Shown: positions 1 through 6,984, counted from the stretch's first letter. The stretch is DNA of 16,310 nt from CAZFQG01 sp964520785 (GCA_964520785.1 CAZFQG010000151.1:1-16310), one strand, 5' to 3'. Notes: a model not told the origin generated them from the letters alone. Made by a program: numbers and translations.

Positions 1-84
1 CCAAGGCCGCGCCCGTTCTGTGGTGGTCGAATAATTGGATGTCCGTTGTTGTGCGTCTCGAATAATTGGATGTCCGTTGTTGTG
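1..84. repeat. Left copy of direct repeat with a 27-bp core present twice
   Basis: Bases 1-55 recur exactly at 186-240. Inside this copy, a 27-bp core that begins TCGAATAATTGG and ends GTTGTTGTG lies at 27-53 and again at 58-84, separated by only 4 bases. The window edge cuts the left side, so the full repeat is probably longer. The spacing is too short and too uneven for a CRISPR array. There are no transposase or terminal inverted repeats that would make this an insertion sequence. Its function is unknown. Confidence 0.85.
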
Positions 85-185
85 GGTTGTTGTGGATCGG
101 CCGCGTGCCCCGCTGATGGTGGGGTAATCCGGACAAGAATCCGGCGGCAAACGGCTCTTTCAGGGGGTGGCGCTAACGAACGGGC

Positions 186-277
186 CCAAGGCCGCGCCCG
201 TTCTGTGGTGGTCGAATAATTGGATGTCCGTTGTTGTGCGCGTCCGTTGTTGTGCGCGTTGTTGTGCGTTGTTGTGC
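186..277. repeat. Right copy of direct repeat plus tandem GTTGTTGTG array
   Basis: Bases 186-240 are identical to 1-55, and the 27-bp core is at 212-238. The end of the core then expands into a degenerate tandem array. A 16-base CGTCCGTTGTTGTGCG unit occurs at 225-240 and 241-256, followed by shortened CGTTGTTGTGC units up to 277. An 8-bp inverted repeat (178-185 with 196-203, 10-base loop) overlaps the left edge. On the minus strand, the open frame of the neighbouring aldolase remnant reads through the whole block without a stop, so the repeat may have been inserted into or expanded within its 3' end. Confidence 0.85.
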
Positions 278-305
278 CGTACAAAGTCGCGCCGATGCAT
301 GATGG

Positions 306-470
306 ATTCTCCTCAAGTAGCGTTCGAATTTCCTTCTGCCGCTGGATGGCGTGAATGACGTCGGCGCCGTCGAGAATCCAGTTCATGCCGAGTTGCACGA
401 ACCGCCGCGACTGCTCGATGCTGAAGACGACCGGGTGCAAATGGACGCCGACGCCGAGTCTCGCACGACG
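306..470 (-). pseudogene. C-terminal remnant of an aldolase-like gene (HpcH/HpaI type suspected)
   Basis: The minus strand from 470 to 306 encodes about 55 residues that look like a real protein end. It begins RRARLGVGVHLHPVVFS, continues with EQSRRFVQLGMNWILDGAD, and finishes VIHAIQRQKEIRTLLEEN. The pattern 'rrFvqLGmnwIldGaD' resembles the last strand and helix of HpcH/HpaI-type aldolases (2-dehydro-3-deoxyglucarate aldolase family). There is no start codon or N-terminal domain, because the stop of the upstream lipoprotein lies only 1 base before it. The frame also has no stop after EEN and runs on into the GTTGTTGTG repeats. It therefore reads as a fragment truncated at both ends. The family name is from memory of the motif and is less certain than the coding nature. 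Confidence 0.5.
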
Positions 471-471
471 G

Positions 472-954
472 CTACTCGGCGGGCAGATCAAAGTCGACCG
501 TATTTTCGCCGGGTTGTACGTCCACCGTCAAGGGGGAGGTCGCCACCTGCTCGTAGCGCTCCGGCACCAGCCACTCCACAATCGGCCGGCCCGGCGCCCC
601 GGGCGCCTCCGGCGATGATGCGCCTCCCCCGGGAAAATGGACCCGGGTCGCCTTGATGGTGACCTTATGCGTGCCCGGGGTGGCGCCGTCCCCCTCGGCG
701 AACGTGGTCAGGTGGTAGGTGCCGTCCGGGTTGATCTCTCCCATGGCCGGGCGCCCTTCTTCCGGCCAGAAGAGAACGCGGCCCTCCGGGACCGGCTTGC
801 CGGCGTACGTCACTCGGCCGGAGACGTCGGCCGTCTCGGGGAATCCGGGGCCGCAACCCGAGCAGAACAAGTTCAGGAAGACCCCGGGGAGGAATATGGA
901 AAAGACCCAGAGCGGGCTTGCGGGTGGAGGGGACGCAAACGAGGCGTGCTTCAC
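472..954 (-). CDS. Putative lipoprotein with carboxypeptidase-regulatory-like (transthyretin-like) fold
   Basis: This is a 160-residue secreted protein. Residues 1-34 form a signal sequence with a hydrophobic stretch (about 15-30) ending FCSGCG, a plausible lipobox with Cys34 as the lipidated residue, although the -3 position is not the usual Leu. The rest matches the beta-sandwich regulatory domain common in planctomycetes: VSGRVTYAGKPVPEGRVLFW near residue 45, 'INPDGTYHLTTFAEGDGATPG' near residue 75, and an ending 'VQPGENTVDFDLPAE'. The start is GTG at 954, supported by a GGAGG box at 965-961 with 6-base spacing. The gene directly follows a DUF1559 gene, the usual pairing in planctomycetes, and probably shares its transcript. 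Its molecular role is unknown, but a surface location is likely. The DUF1559 frame continues through the first 290 bases of this gene. Confidence 0.85.
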   Translation of the reverse strand: MKHASFASPPPASPLWVFSIFLPGVFLNLFCSGCGPGFPETADVSGRVTYAGKPVPEGRVLFWPEEGRPAMGEINPDGTYHLTTFAEGDGATPGTHKVTIKATRVHFPGGGASSPEAPGAPGRPIVEWLVPERYEQVATSPLTVDVQPGENTVDFDLPAE

Positions 955-1873
955 GTGCCCCCTCCGTGGAATCGCCGTCCGCTCGGGTGGAGAGCGCCTG
1001 GTAGACCTTGAAATCGATCGTGATGTGCAAAAACTGGACGTGGCCGTCGCAGAAGACGAAATTCACCGCGTTTCCGGCGTGCTCGCTGGTAAAGGGCATG
1101 TCGTTGTGGTCGTCGACCACCGGAAGGAACCGGCTGCCCAAGGGGTACTTCGCGTGGCACGAGACGTGTCCGGTGGTGGCGCCTCCCACGGGGTCGGACG
1201 CCATCGTGCCGCCGCCCAAGTACCACGCGTAGCAGCCGCGGGCGTCCGGGTTCCCGTCGATCCACATGGTCCGTTCGTGCGTGCTTTCGCCGACCGCCAT
1301 GGTATTCGACGTCCCGTCCGAGATATCGCGAATTCGGACGAAGCCGTTGGAAAAAAGGACGCCGTCGCGGTAGACGTCGCCGCGGTAGTTCCGCGAGGTA
1401 CGCGTTTTTCCGCCGGCGACGCCGAAATACTCTTTTCGAACCGGCGCGAACGGGGTCGAACCCCATTCCACGGCGCTGGGGCAGTGGTAGATCGGAACCG
1501 GGATTTTCCGAAGGTCCCGCTGGGAATCCCACCAGATCCATCCGCGATTGCTCGTGTAACACGGTTCGTACAGTTCGTGAATCCCGGGAAGCTCGACATA
1601 CGGGAGAATGACCGCCAGGAACCCGGAACCGCGGCAATCGCCTCCTTGGCAATTCATGGGAACGCTCACGACCGACCCGGCCGGTAGATTGCCGTGGGCG
1701 CTTTCGTAATTGAGCAGTCCCAGCCCGATCTGCTTGAGGTGGTTGCTGCACTGCATCCGCCGCGCCGCCTCTCTCGCGGCCTGCACCGCCGGCAGCAGCA
1801 AGGCGATTAGGATGCCGATGATGGCGATTACCACCAACAGCTCAACGAGGGTAAAACCGGGTTTGGTTTTCAT
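665..1873 (-). CDS. DUF1559 domain protein with type IV pilin-like N-terminus
   Basis: The N-terminus MKTKPGFTLVELLVVIAIIG is a prepilin-type cleavage/methylation motif (G6-FTLVE, Glu11) followed by one membrane helix and AVQAAREAARRMQCSNHLKQ, the hallmark of planctomycete DUF1559 proteins. The family's C-terminal signature appears as HAGNAVNFVFCDGHVQFL. I take ATG at 1873 as the start, with a GGAG box just upstream. An in-frame start at 1969 would put 32 unlike residues before the pilin motif. Family-like sequence stops around 'YQALSTRADGDSTEG', near 960, but the frame has no stop until 665. This adds about 96 residues read out of frame through the lipoprotein gene. A neighbouring frame has TGA at 953-951, overlapping the lipoprotein GTG, so a frameshift near the 3' end is likely. 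The natural end is probably near 951. The protein is likely exported and surface-associated. Confidence 0.85.
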   Translation of the reverse strand: MKTKPGFTLVELLVVIAIIGILIALLLPAVQAAREAARRMQCSNHLKQIGLGLLNYESAHGNLPAGSVVSVPMNCQGGDCRGSGFLAVILPYVELPGIHELYEPCYTSNRGWIWWDSQRDLRKIPVPIYHCPSAVEWGSTPFAPVRKEYFGVAGGKTRTSRNYRGDVYRDGVLFSNGFVRIRDISDGTSNTMAVGESTHERTMWIDGNPDARGCYAWYLGGGTMASDPVGGATTGHVSCHAKYPLGSRFLPVVDDHNDMPFTSEHAGNAVNFVFCDGHVQFLHITIDFKVYQALSTRADGDSTEGAREARLVCVPSTRKPALGLFHIPPRGLPELVLLGLRPRIPRDGRRLRPSDVRRQAGPGGPRSLLAGRRAPGHGRDQPGRHLPPDHVRRGGRRHPGHA

Positions 1874-2204
1874 GACGGTTCTCCGCGTCACGGCGCGACT
1901 TCCGATTCTTAGCCTCAAGAGGAAAGAACCCAAGGTGCGAAAACCTCTCGCGGCGACCCGCCGCGCCAAGTATTCGGCGACCTCGGAACCACCGCAACCT
2001 CCAGACTACCAACCCAGGTTTCACGCTTCAAGTGTTTTTCCCGGCGCGACCCGCCTTGGCATCGCCTTCGGCAGACATTTTGGCCGTACGCCGTTGGCCT
2101 ACCGGCGCGAAGCCACGCTGGGAGTACGGCGCGGCGCGTGACTGATCACTCAAAACACCGTGCGACAAGGCGCAACTTCCCTGCCGAGAGGGCTCGCGGA
2201 GGTT
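1874..2204. other. Gene-free stretch between the DUF1559 gene and the fab operon
   Basis: These 331 bases lie upstream of the DUF1559 gene and downstream of the TPR gene stop, both on the minus strand. No convincing coding sequence, RNA gene, strong promoter or intrinsic terminator is visible. The open frames here are GC-rich and match no family I recognise. A promoter for the DUF1559 gene should be present but no clear -35/-10 pair stands out. Confidence 0.6.
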
Positions 2205-3380
2205 TCACTTCTCCCACCTTCGGCGCAGCCACTCGAGGGCGCCCGGCGTGCCGCTCCAGGCGGACCTGAACGCCTCGACGTAGTGATACGCTTCGGCAGT
2301 GGATCCGCAAACGTAGTATTCCGTATCGGCGGGCGCGTATTGTTTCGCGTTTTCCGGATTGAGCAGCCAGGCGGCCGTGGAGGAATTGCCCTGAATCGCG
2401 TCGTCCAGCGTCTTTCGAGCCTTCGGCGAGTCGCCTTCAAGCCGGTAGTGGAGCAAGGAAAGGTTGTAGGGGGTATTGAAACCGTTGTCTTCGTACGGCG
2501 CGAGTACGGCCAGGGCTTCGCGGTCGCGGTTGGCCAGCAGGAGCGCCTCCCCGTACGGCTCTCGAATATTCTCTTCCTCGCGGACGTCCAACGGCAATGC
2601 TTCTTCCCACCGTTCGATCGCTTCGTCCAATCGCCCTTGGATATTCAGCGCGTCCGCCGACTCGCACAAAAGCCAGACGTAACACATTCGCAAGGGATCG
2701 AGGTCGGAATCGTCGGGGACCCTCCTCCGCGAAGGAACCTTCCTCATCCGACGGCGTCCGACGCGCAGACCCATGTCGGCGATCTCGCTTCGCGCCTCCG
2801 CGTCGTCCCGCTCCAAGGCATCGGCCAGCACGATGTACGGCTCCAGGCGGTTCGGGTCGAGCTCCATCGCCGCGTTGGCCGCCTCGATCCGCTCCGTCGG
2901 CGAGAATCTCGTCGCCAGCCCGTCGAGGATATCCGGTACCGCGGGGCCGAACTCGTAGAGTTCGTCACTAATCAGCAGGTCGACGAGTTCGTCGACGGCC
3001 TCCTCGCAAGACGCGTCGTCGGCCTCGGAGAAAATATCGGGGTGCTCGAGGATTTCGTGAAGCGTCGCCCCGACGAATTCCGCCAGGTCGGCCGGGGTCT
3101 CGATCGTTTCCAGCCGCCGGGCCAAATGGTCCAAACCGAGATCCATCAGCGCTTCCTCGAGCAGCGCTTCCGGATTGCCCGCCTCGGAAGAACGCGGCCC
3201 AACCGTTGCCGCGGCGATGTTGGCGAGAAACCCGAACGAATCGGTGGTTTTTGTTTTGGCTTGTCCGGAGGCCGTCTTCTTCTTCGCCGCCTTCGTCTTC
3301 GGTGACGATTTCTTCGCGGTCGCTTTCTTGCGTGTCGCGGCCTTCTTGCACCTCGGCTCGGATTTCTTCTTTTTTGCCAT
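2205..3380 (-). CDS. TPR-like repeat protein with lysine-rich, histone-tail-like N-terminus
   Basis: This is a 391-residue cytoplasmic protein. I choose ATG at 3380 (MAKKKKSEPRCKKAATRKK), 23 bases after the fabF stop. An in-frame start at 3476 would lie inside fabF. Residues 3-44 contain 17 lysines interspersed with Ala, Thr and Ser (KKATAKKSSPKTKAAKKK), like the tails of histone H1-type or nucleoid-associated proteins. The remainder is acidic and helical. Its repeat-like helices (AANAAMELDPNRLEPYIVLA, ADALNIQGRLDEAIERWEEA, SLLHYRLEGDSPKARKTLDD) have the small/large residue spacing of tetratricopeptide repeats. I do not recognise a named family. Its place as the last gene of the fatty-acid operon suggests co-expression. 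The tail could bind nucleic acid, acidic phospholipid or the acidic ACP, but this is conjecture. Confidence 0.8.
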   Translation of the reverse strand: MAKKKKSEPRCKKAATRKKATAKKSSPKTKAAKKKTASGQAKTKTTDSFGFLANIAAATVGPRSSEAGNPEALLEEALMDLGLDHLARRLETIETPADLAEFVGATLHEILEHPDIFSEADDASCEEAVDELVDLLISDELYEFGPAVPDILDGLATRFSPTERIEAANAAMELDPNRLEPYIVLADALERDDAEARSEIADMGLRVGRRRMRKVPSRRRVPDDSDLDPLRMCYVWLLCESADALNIQGRLDEAIERWEEALPLDVREEENIREPYGEALLLANRDREALAVLAPYEDNGFNTPYNLSLLHYRLEGDSPKARKTLDDAIQGNSSTAAWLLNPENAKQYAPADTEYYVCGSTAEAYHYVEAFRSAWSGTPGALEWLRRRWEK

Positions 3381-3403
3381 AACTGCTTCGGGGTAGAAGG
3401 TGG

Positions 3404-4678
3404 CTAGACCTTCCGCAAAATGAGAGAGATATTCTGCCCGCCGAAACCGAAGCTGTTCGTCAATACGGTGTTGCACCGGACTCTGCGGGCTTCATTGGGG
3501 ACGTAATCGAGGTCGCAATCCGGGTCGGGGGTTTCGTAGTTGATCGTGGGTGGAACCGCGTCATCTCGCAGAGCGAGGAGGCACCAAATGACCTCGGTGA
3601 CGCCGGCCGCCGCGATGAGGTGTCCCATCATGCTTTTGGTGCTGGAGACCGGAATGCTATACGCGCGCTGGTCGAAGACCCGCTTAATCGCGAGCGTCTC
3701 GACCTTGTCGTTGACGGTGGTGCTCGTTCCGTGCGCGTTGATGTAGTCGATTTCGTCGGTGGACACATCGGCGTCGGCGAGGGCCGCCTTGATGCACCCG
3801 ATGGCGCCGCGCCCCTCTGGATGGGTGTCCGTAATCCGGAAGGCATCGGCCGTCGAACCGTAACCGACGACCTCGCCGTAAATCGTCGCGCCTCGCTTCC
3901 GGGCGTGTTCGTATTCCTCGAGCACCAGCATTCCGGCCCCCTCGCCGAGGACGAAACCGTCCCGGTTACGGTCGAAGGGGCGCGAGGCCGTTTTCGGGTC
4001 CTCGCTGGTGCTCAAGGCGGTCAGGAGGTTGAAGCCGGTGACGCCGAAGGGGTGGATCATCGTATGGGTTCCGCCGCTGAGCATCACGTCCGCCTCGCCG
4101 CAGCGGATCAATTCGGCCGATTCGCCGATCGCCTGACTGCTGGCGGCGCATGCCGTCAGACAGTTGTTGTTCGGCCCTTGCGCGCCGAAAAGACCGGCCA
4201 GGTGCGCCGCCGGCATGTTCGGCTCCTGTTCCAGCTCCGCGATCGGGTGGAGTAATTCCAGTCCGGCGCGGGTGAATTTCGCCAGATCGAGTTCGCCGTC
4301 CTCCAGCGCGATCGATATCATCTTCGTGAAACGGTCGAAATCCTGAGGACCTTCGCCGCTGCCGGTATAAATGCCGAACCGCGTCGGGTCGATAGGCGCG
4401 TCCAGAATGCCGGAGTCGGCGACCGCCTTCTTCCCCGCCCCGATCGCGAAATGGGTGTGGCGGCCTTGGTGCTTCCACTCTTCCGGGTCCTCGTCCACGT
4501 CGCGGAGGTCCCAGTCTCGGATCTCCGCGGCGATCTTGGTCGGAAAACTGCCGGCGTCGAAAAGCGAGATGAAGCCGACGCCCGACTCCGCGTTCAGAAG
4601 CCGCTTCCAAACGTCGTCGAACTCGACGCCCATGGGGGTTATGCATCCGATTCCGGTTACGACAACGCGTCTTCTCAT
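3404..4678 (-). CDS. fabF: Beta-ketoacyl-ACP synthase II (FabF-type)
   Basis: This 424-residue enzyme condenses malonyl-ACP with an acyl-ACP to extend the chain by two carbons. Full length matches the family (about 410-425). It starts MRRRVVVTGIGCITPMG. The triad is intact: Cys177 in LTACAASS, His316 in NAHGTST, His353 in SMMGHLIAAAG, plus Lys348 in SSTKS. The glycine-rich end SFGFGGQN is also present. It sits 36 bases after the upstream dehydratase gene and 23 bases before the TPR gene. An AAGGA sequence directly abuts the ATG, too close for a normal ribosome-binding site, so translation may be coupled to the upstream gene. The segment around residues 60-150, with DPEEWKHQGRHTHFA and a long helical insertion, differs from the Escherichia coli enzyme but not in catalytic residues. 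A role in a specialised acyl chain rather than housekeeping synthesis is possible. Confidence 0.93.
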   Translation of the reverse strand: MRRRVVVTGIGCITPMGVEFDDVWKRLLNAESGVGFISLFDAGSFPTKIAAEIRDWDLRDVDEDPEEWKHQGRHTHFAIGAGKKAVADSGILDAPIDPTRFGIYTGSGEGPQDFDRFTKMISIALEDGELDLAKFTRAGLELLHPIAELEQEPNMPAAHLAGLFGAQGPNNNCLTACAASSQAIGESAELIRCGEADVMLSGGTHTMIHPFGVTGFNLLTALSTSEDPKTASRPFDRNRDGFVLGEGAGMLVLEEYEHARKRGATIYGEVVGYGSTADAFRITDTHPEGRGAIGCIKAALADADVSTDEIDYINAHGTSTTVNDKVETLAIKRVFDQRAYSIPVSSTKSMMGHLIAAAGVTEVIWCLLALRDDAVPPTINYETPDPDCDLDYVPNEARRVRCNTVLTNSFGFGGQNISLILRKV

Positions 4679-4714
4679 TCCTTCGCGACGGGAGATTCCC
4701 GTTCCTTTCGAGTG

Positions 4715-5215
4715 CTAAGCGGACGGCTCCGCGAGCGGCTCGCCGGTCGTCGTCCTGCCGACGTCATACGCTCCGAGCATCCGCATCATCCGGACGTAAT
4801 CATCGGGATCGAAGAGCTTCTTGTGGGCGAAGATGTCGTTGAGATGGGCGAACATCAATTCTCCCTCGGCGTGCAGCTCGTCGCCGAGATGGCTGGTGAC
4901 CGTCACCATCGCTCCGTCCTGCTTGATGTATTCGACTTCCGTCGTGTAGACGAGCGTGTCTCCCGGTCCGACCGTCCGGTGGAAAAGGACCTTGGGAAGT
5001 TTCGCCAGAACGACCTTCTCGCGGAACCCGTTGAACTCACCCACCAGAAGACCCCCGGTCTGGGCCATTCCCTCGATGACGAGTGAGTGGGGCATCGTCG
5101 GATTCCCGGAGAAATGATCGTGGAGGTGATCCTCCGCCAAGGTGATGTTCTTGATCGCCTTGGCGTGCCTCCCGCTCTCGAATTCGATGAATCGGTCTAT
5201 CCAGTACCAACGCAC
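4715..5215 (-). CDS. FabZ-like hotdog 3-hydroxyacyl-ACP dehydratase (second copy)
   Basis: This 166-residue single hotdog-domain protein likely removes water from 3-hydroxyacyl-ACP. The active-site region is HFSGNPTMPHSLVIEGMAQ, with His34 and Glu48 spaced as in FabZ (14 residues apart). Two normally conserved positions differ: Ser for Pro after HF, and His for Gly after MP. It is a paralogue of the first gene of the operon, with which it shares the start pattern 'WIDRF/LIDRI' and the same His34/Glu48 numbering. It carries a roughly 25-residue extra C-terminal tail (DDYVRMMRMLGAYDVGRTTT). The start is GTG at 5215 with AAGGG 7 bases upstream, 15 bases after the ACP stop. Two dehydratases in one operon suggest a split of chain-length or position specificity, or a heteromeric enzyme. 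Confidence 0.88.
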   Translation of the reverse strand: MRWYWIDRFIEFESGRHAKAIKNITLAEDHLHDHFSGNPTMPHSLVIEGMAQTGGLLVGEFNGFREKVVLAKLPKVLFHRTVGPGDTLVYTTEVEYIKQDGAMVTVTSHLGDELHAEGELMFAHLNDIFAHKKLFDPDDYVRMMRMLGAYDVGRTTTGEPLAEPSA

Positions 5216-5230
5216 GCGCTCACCCTTGCC

Positions 5231-5623
5231 TTAGTCGGTCAACTCGACCTTCGCCTCGATGAACCGCACCATGTCGGCGACGGTAAGGACGTTCCCAAAG
5301 TCCTGAACGACCGGATTCTTCGAAAACTCTTCGAGGTCGGCGAACGGCATCCGCCGCCTCAATTCCTCCAATCCCTTTTCGGTCACTTTTCCCTCTTGGA
5401 CGTATTCCGAGTTGGCCAGGACGTCCTCCGGAACGAGTTCGCCCCTCGGGATCTTAATGTCGAACGCCTTCTCGAGCCGGAAGACGATGTCGAGAAAGTC
5501 GATGCTTTCGGCGCCAAGGTCGCCGACAAGCGTCGCCTCGGGAGTCACCTCATCGTCGTCCACGCCCAATGCCTCGACGAGTGCCTCTCGTATCTTTTCG
5601 AAAATTTCATCCTTGGTCGGCAT
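5231..5623 (-). CDS. Acyl carrier protein with an extended C-terminal half
   Basis: The N-terminal half is a standard acyl carrier protein: MPTKDEIFEKIREALVEALG, then GDLGAESIDFLDIVFRLEKA, with Ser40 as the 4'-phosphopantetheine site (GAES in place of the commoner GADS). The protein is 130 residues, against about 78 for ordinary FAS ACPs. The extra length is a charged segment at about residues 70-110 (NSEYVQEGKVTEKGLEELRR and following), placed before the last helix TVADMVRFIEAKVE. The start ATG at 5623 has a GAGG box about 8 bases upstream. It lies between fabG (46 bases) and the second dehydratase gene (15 bases), so it is the carrier for this cluster. The insert could be a docking surface for the partner enzymes. 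Confidence 0.92.
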   Translation of the reverse strand: MPTKDEIFEKIREALVEALGVDDDEVTPEATLVGDLGAESIDFLDIVFRLEKAFDIKIPRGELVPEDVLANSEYVQEGKVTEKGLEELRRRMPFADLEEFSKNPVVQDFGNVLTVADMVRFIEAKVELTD

Positions 5624-5669
5624 GTTGATACCTCTTCAATAAATCGGCGATCAAAAAGTTCAATACGTT

Positions 5670-6428
5670 CTAGTAACTTCCCAAACTCAGGCCCCCGTCC
5701 ACTCGAAGCACCTGCCCGGTCAAGTAGCCGGCATCGTCGCCGGCGAGGAACGTGACGACCTTCGCGATTTCTTCCGGTCGGCCGATCCGCTTCATCGGGA
5801 TCGCCTTCTTGATCTGATCTTCCGCGATACCGCGTACCACCGCGCTCATGTCGGTCTCGATCATCCCCGGCGCCACCGCGTTGACACGGACCTTTCGAGG
5901 GGCCAATTCCTTCGCTAGTCCCCGCGTCAATCCGTTAATGCCCCCTTTGCTGGCGGCATAATTCACTTGTCCGCGCGCGGCGAACTCGGCCGCCGTGCTC
6001 GACAAATTCACGATACTTCCACTTCGCTGGTACATCATCTGTTGGCAGACCGCGTGACAATAGTTGAACGTTCCACCAAGGTTCGTCGCGATTACCGCGC
6101 TCCACTGCTCCGGCGTCATGGCCCCGAGAAGCCCGTCCTGGACGATCCCGGCCGAATTCACCAGAATATCGAGCTTTCCCCATTTCTCGACCAACGCCTC
6201 GACCACTTCATGCGCCCGCTGGTAATCGCCGACGTCCGCCTGAATCGGCTCGACCTCGAAACCCGCTTTCTCAAGCGCACCCGCCAGCGCGGTCGCCGCG
6301 TCCTGATTGCTCTGGTACACAAAGGCGACCTTCGCCCCCTCGCGGGCCATGTCTTCCACGCACGCCCGGCCGATTCCCCGACTGCCGCCGGTGATGAGGG
6401 CCGTCTTTCCTTCAAGTCGCATCGTCAT
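5670..6428 (-). CDS. fabG: 3-oxoacyl-ACP reductase (FabG-type SDR)
   Basis: This 252-residue short-chain dehydrogenase reduces 3-ketoacyl-ACP with NADPH. The motifs are complete: cofactor loop TGGSRGIG (13-20), NSAG (91-94), Asn116, Ser144, and Tyr157/Lys161 in NYAASK. The C-terminal IGRPEEIAKVVTFLAGDDAG and TGQVLRVDGG are typical of FabG. Two starts are possible, ATG at 6428 or ATG at 6422 (MRLEGKTAL). The second aligns better with the usual start, and neither has a strong ribosome-binding site. It lies 61 bases after the first dehydratase gene and 46 bases before the ACP gene on the same strand. SDR substrate specificity cannot be read from sequence, but the ACP, ketosynthase and dehydratase neighbours make the FabG role likely. 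Confidence 0.93.
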   Translation of the reverse strand: MTMRLEGKTALITGGSRGIGRACVEDMAREGAKVAFVYQSNQDAATALAGALEKAGFEVEPIQADVGDYQRAHEVVEALVEKWGKLDILVNSAGIVQDGLLGAMTPEQWSAVIATNLGGTFNYCHAVCQQMMYQRSGSIVNLSSTAAEFAARGQVNYAASKGGINGLTRGLAKELAPRKVRVNAVAPGMIETDMSAVVRGIAEDQIKKAIPMKRIGRPEEIAKVVTFLAGDDAGYLTGQVLRVDGGLSLGSY

Positions 6429-6489
6429 CCAAACCGTTCTTTCTTTCCCAACGTCCGATCTCTCAGCCCAGCGCGAGCTGGCGCGGCCG

Positions 6490-6984
6490 TCATCCGCGAT
6501 CCAAGGCCGGCTCGCTCGGGCGGTAAAGCAAACCGAAGACCTCGCGAAGGTTCTCCCGGACGGACACGTCCGTCTTCGCGTGGCGAGGATCCTCGTCCGC
6601 CAGGTTGTAACAACGCAACGTCAGCCGTCCCGAGACCGCCGTCCGCCCGTCCAACAGACCTTCCGCCTTGAACCGCGCTTCGTCGCCGGATTGCTTCAGT
6701 AGTTCAGCCGTAACCAAAAGGGTCTGACCAGGTTCCACGAATTTCGCGTATTTTACGTTTCTCGCCTCTTTTAATAAGATCATTGTTCGGGCGAAATCTT
6801 CCGCGTCACGAATCAGCCAAGCCGCGGCCTGGGTCATCGCCTCAAGCATCAAGACCCCCGGCATCACCGCGAAACCCGGGAAATGGTCGCCCAAATACTC
6901 CTCCGCCATCGAGAGGTTCTTAACCGCGATGATCTTGTTTCCACGGTCGATACGGGTGATTCGGTCAATAAGGACGAAACGCAT
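6490..6984 (-). CDS. fabZ: FabZ-type 3-hydroxyacyl-ACP dehydratase, first gene of the fab operon
   Basis: This is a 164-residue hotdog-fold dehydratase. The active site DHFPGFAVMPGVLMLEAMTQ holds His34 and Glu48 with the standard 14-residue spacing. I place the start at ATG 6984 (MRFVLIDRITRIDRG), because homologues begin this way. A start at 7029 would add 15 basic residues (MRKIVKPACFSRR) with no family support and would leave little room after the predicted transcription start near 7046. The gene is first in the minus-strand operon, 62 bases after that start and 61 bases before fabG. Its C-terminus (RCYNLADEDPRHAKTDVSVR and following) is longer than in Escherichia coli FabZ. Confidence 0.9.
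   Translation of the reverse strand: MRFVLIDRITRIDRGNKIIAVKNLSMAEEYLGDHFPGFAVMPGVLMLEAMTQAAAWLIRDAEDFARTMILLKEARNVKYAKFVEPGQTLLVTAELLKQSGDEARFKAEGLLDGRTAVSGRLTLRCYNLADEDPRHAKTDVSVRENLREVFGLLYRPSEPALDRG

Noticed and set aside
1..277. CRISPR array
   Set aside because: The repeat cores are separated by 4 and about 127 bases with no uniform spacers, and no cas gene is nearby.
2160..3305. 381-codon plus-strand open frame
   Set aside because: It mirrors the TPR-like gene on the minus strand, is Arg/Gly/Val-rich, has no family features, and lies in the antisense frame usual for GC-rich genes.
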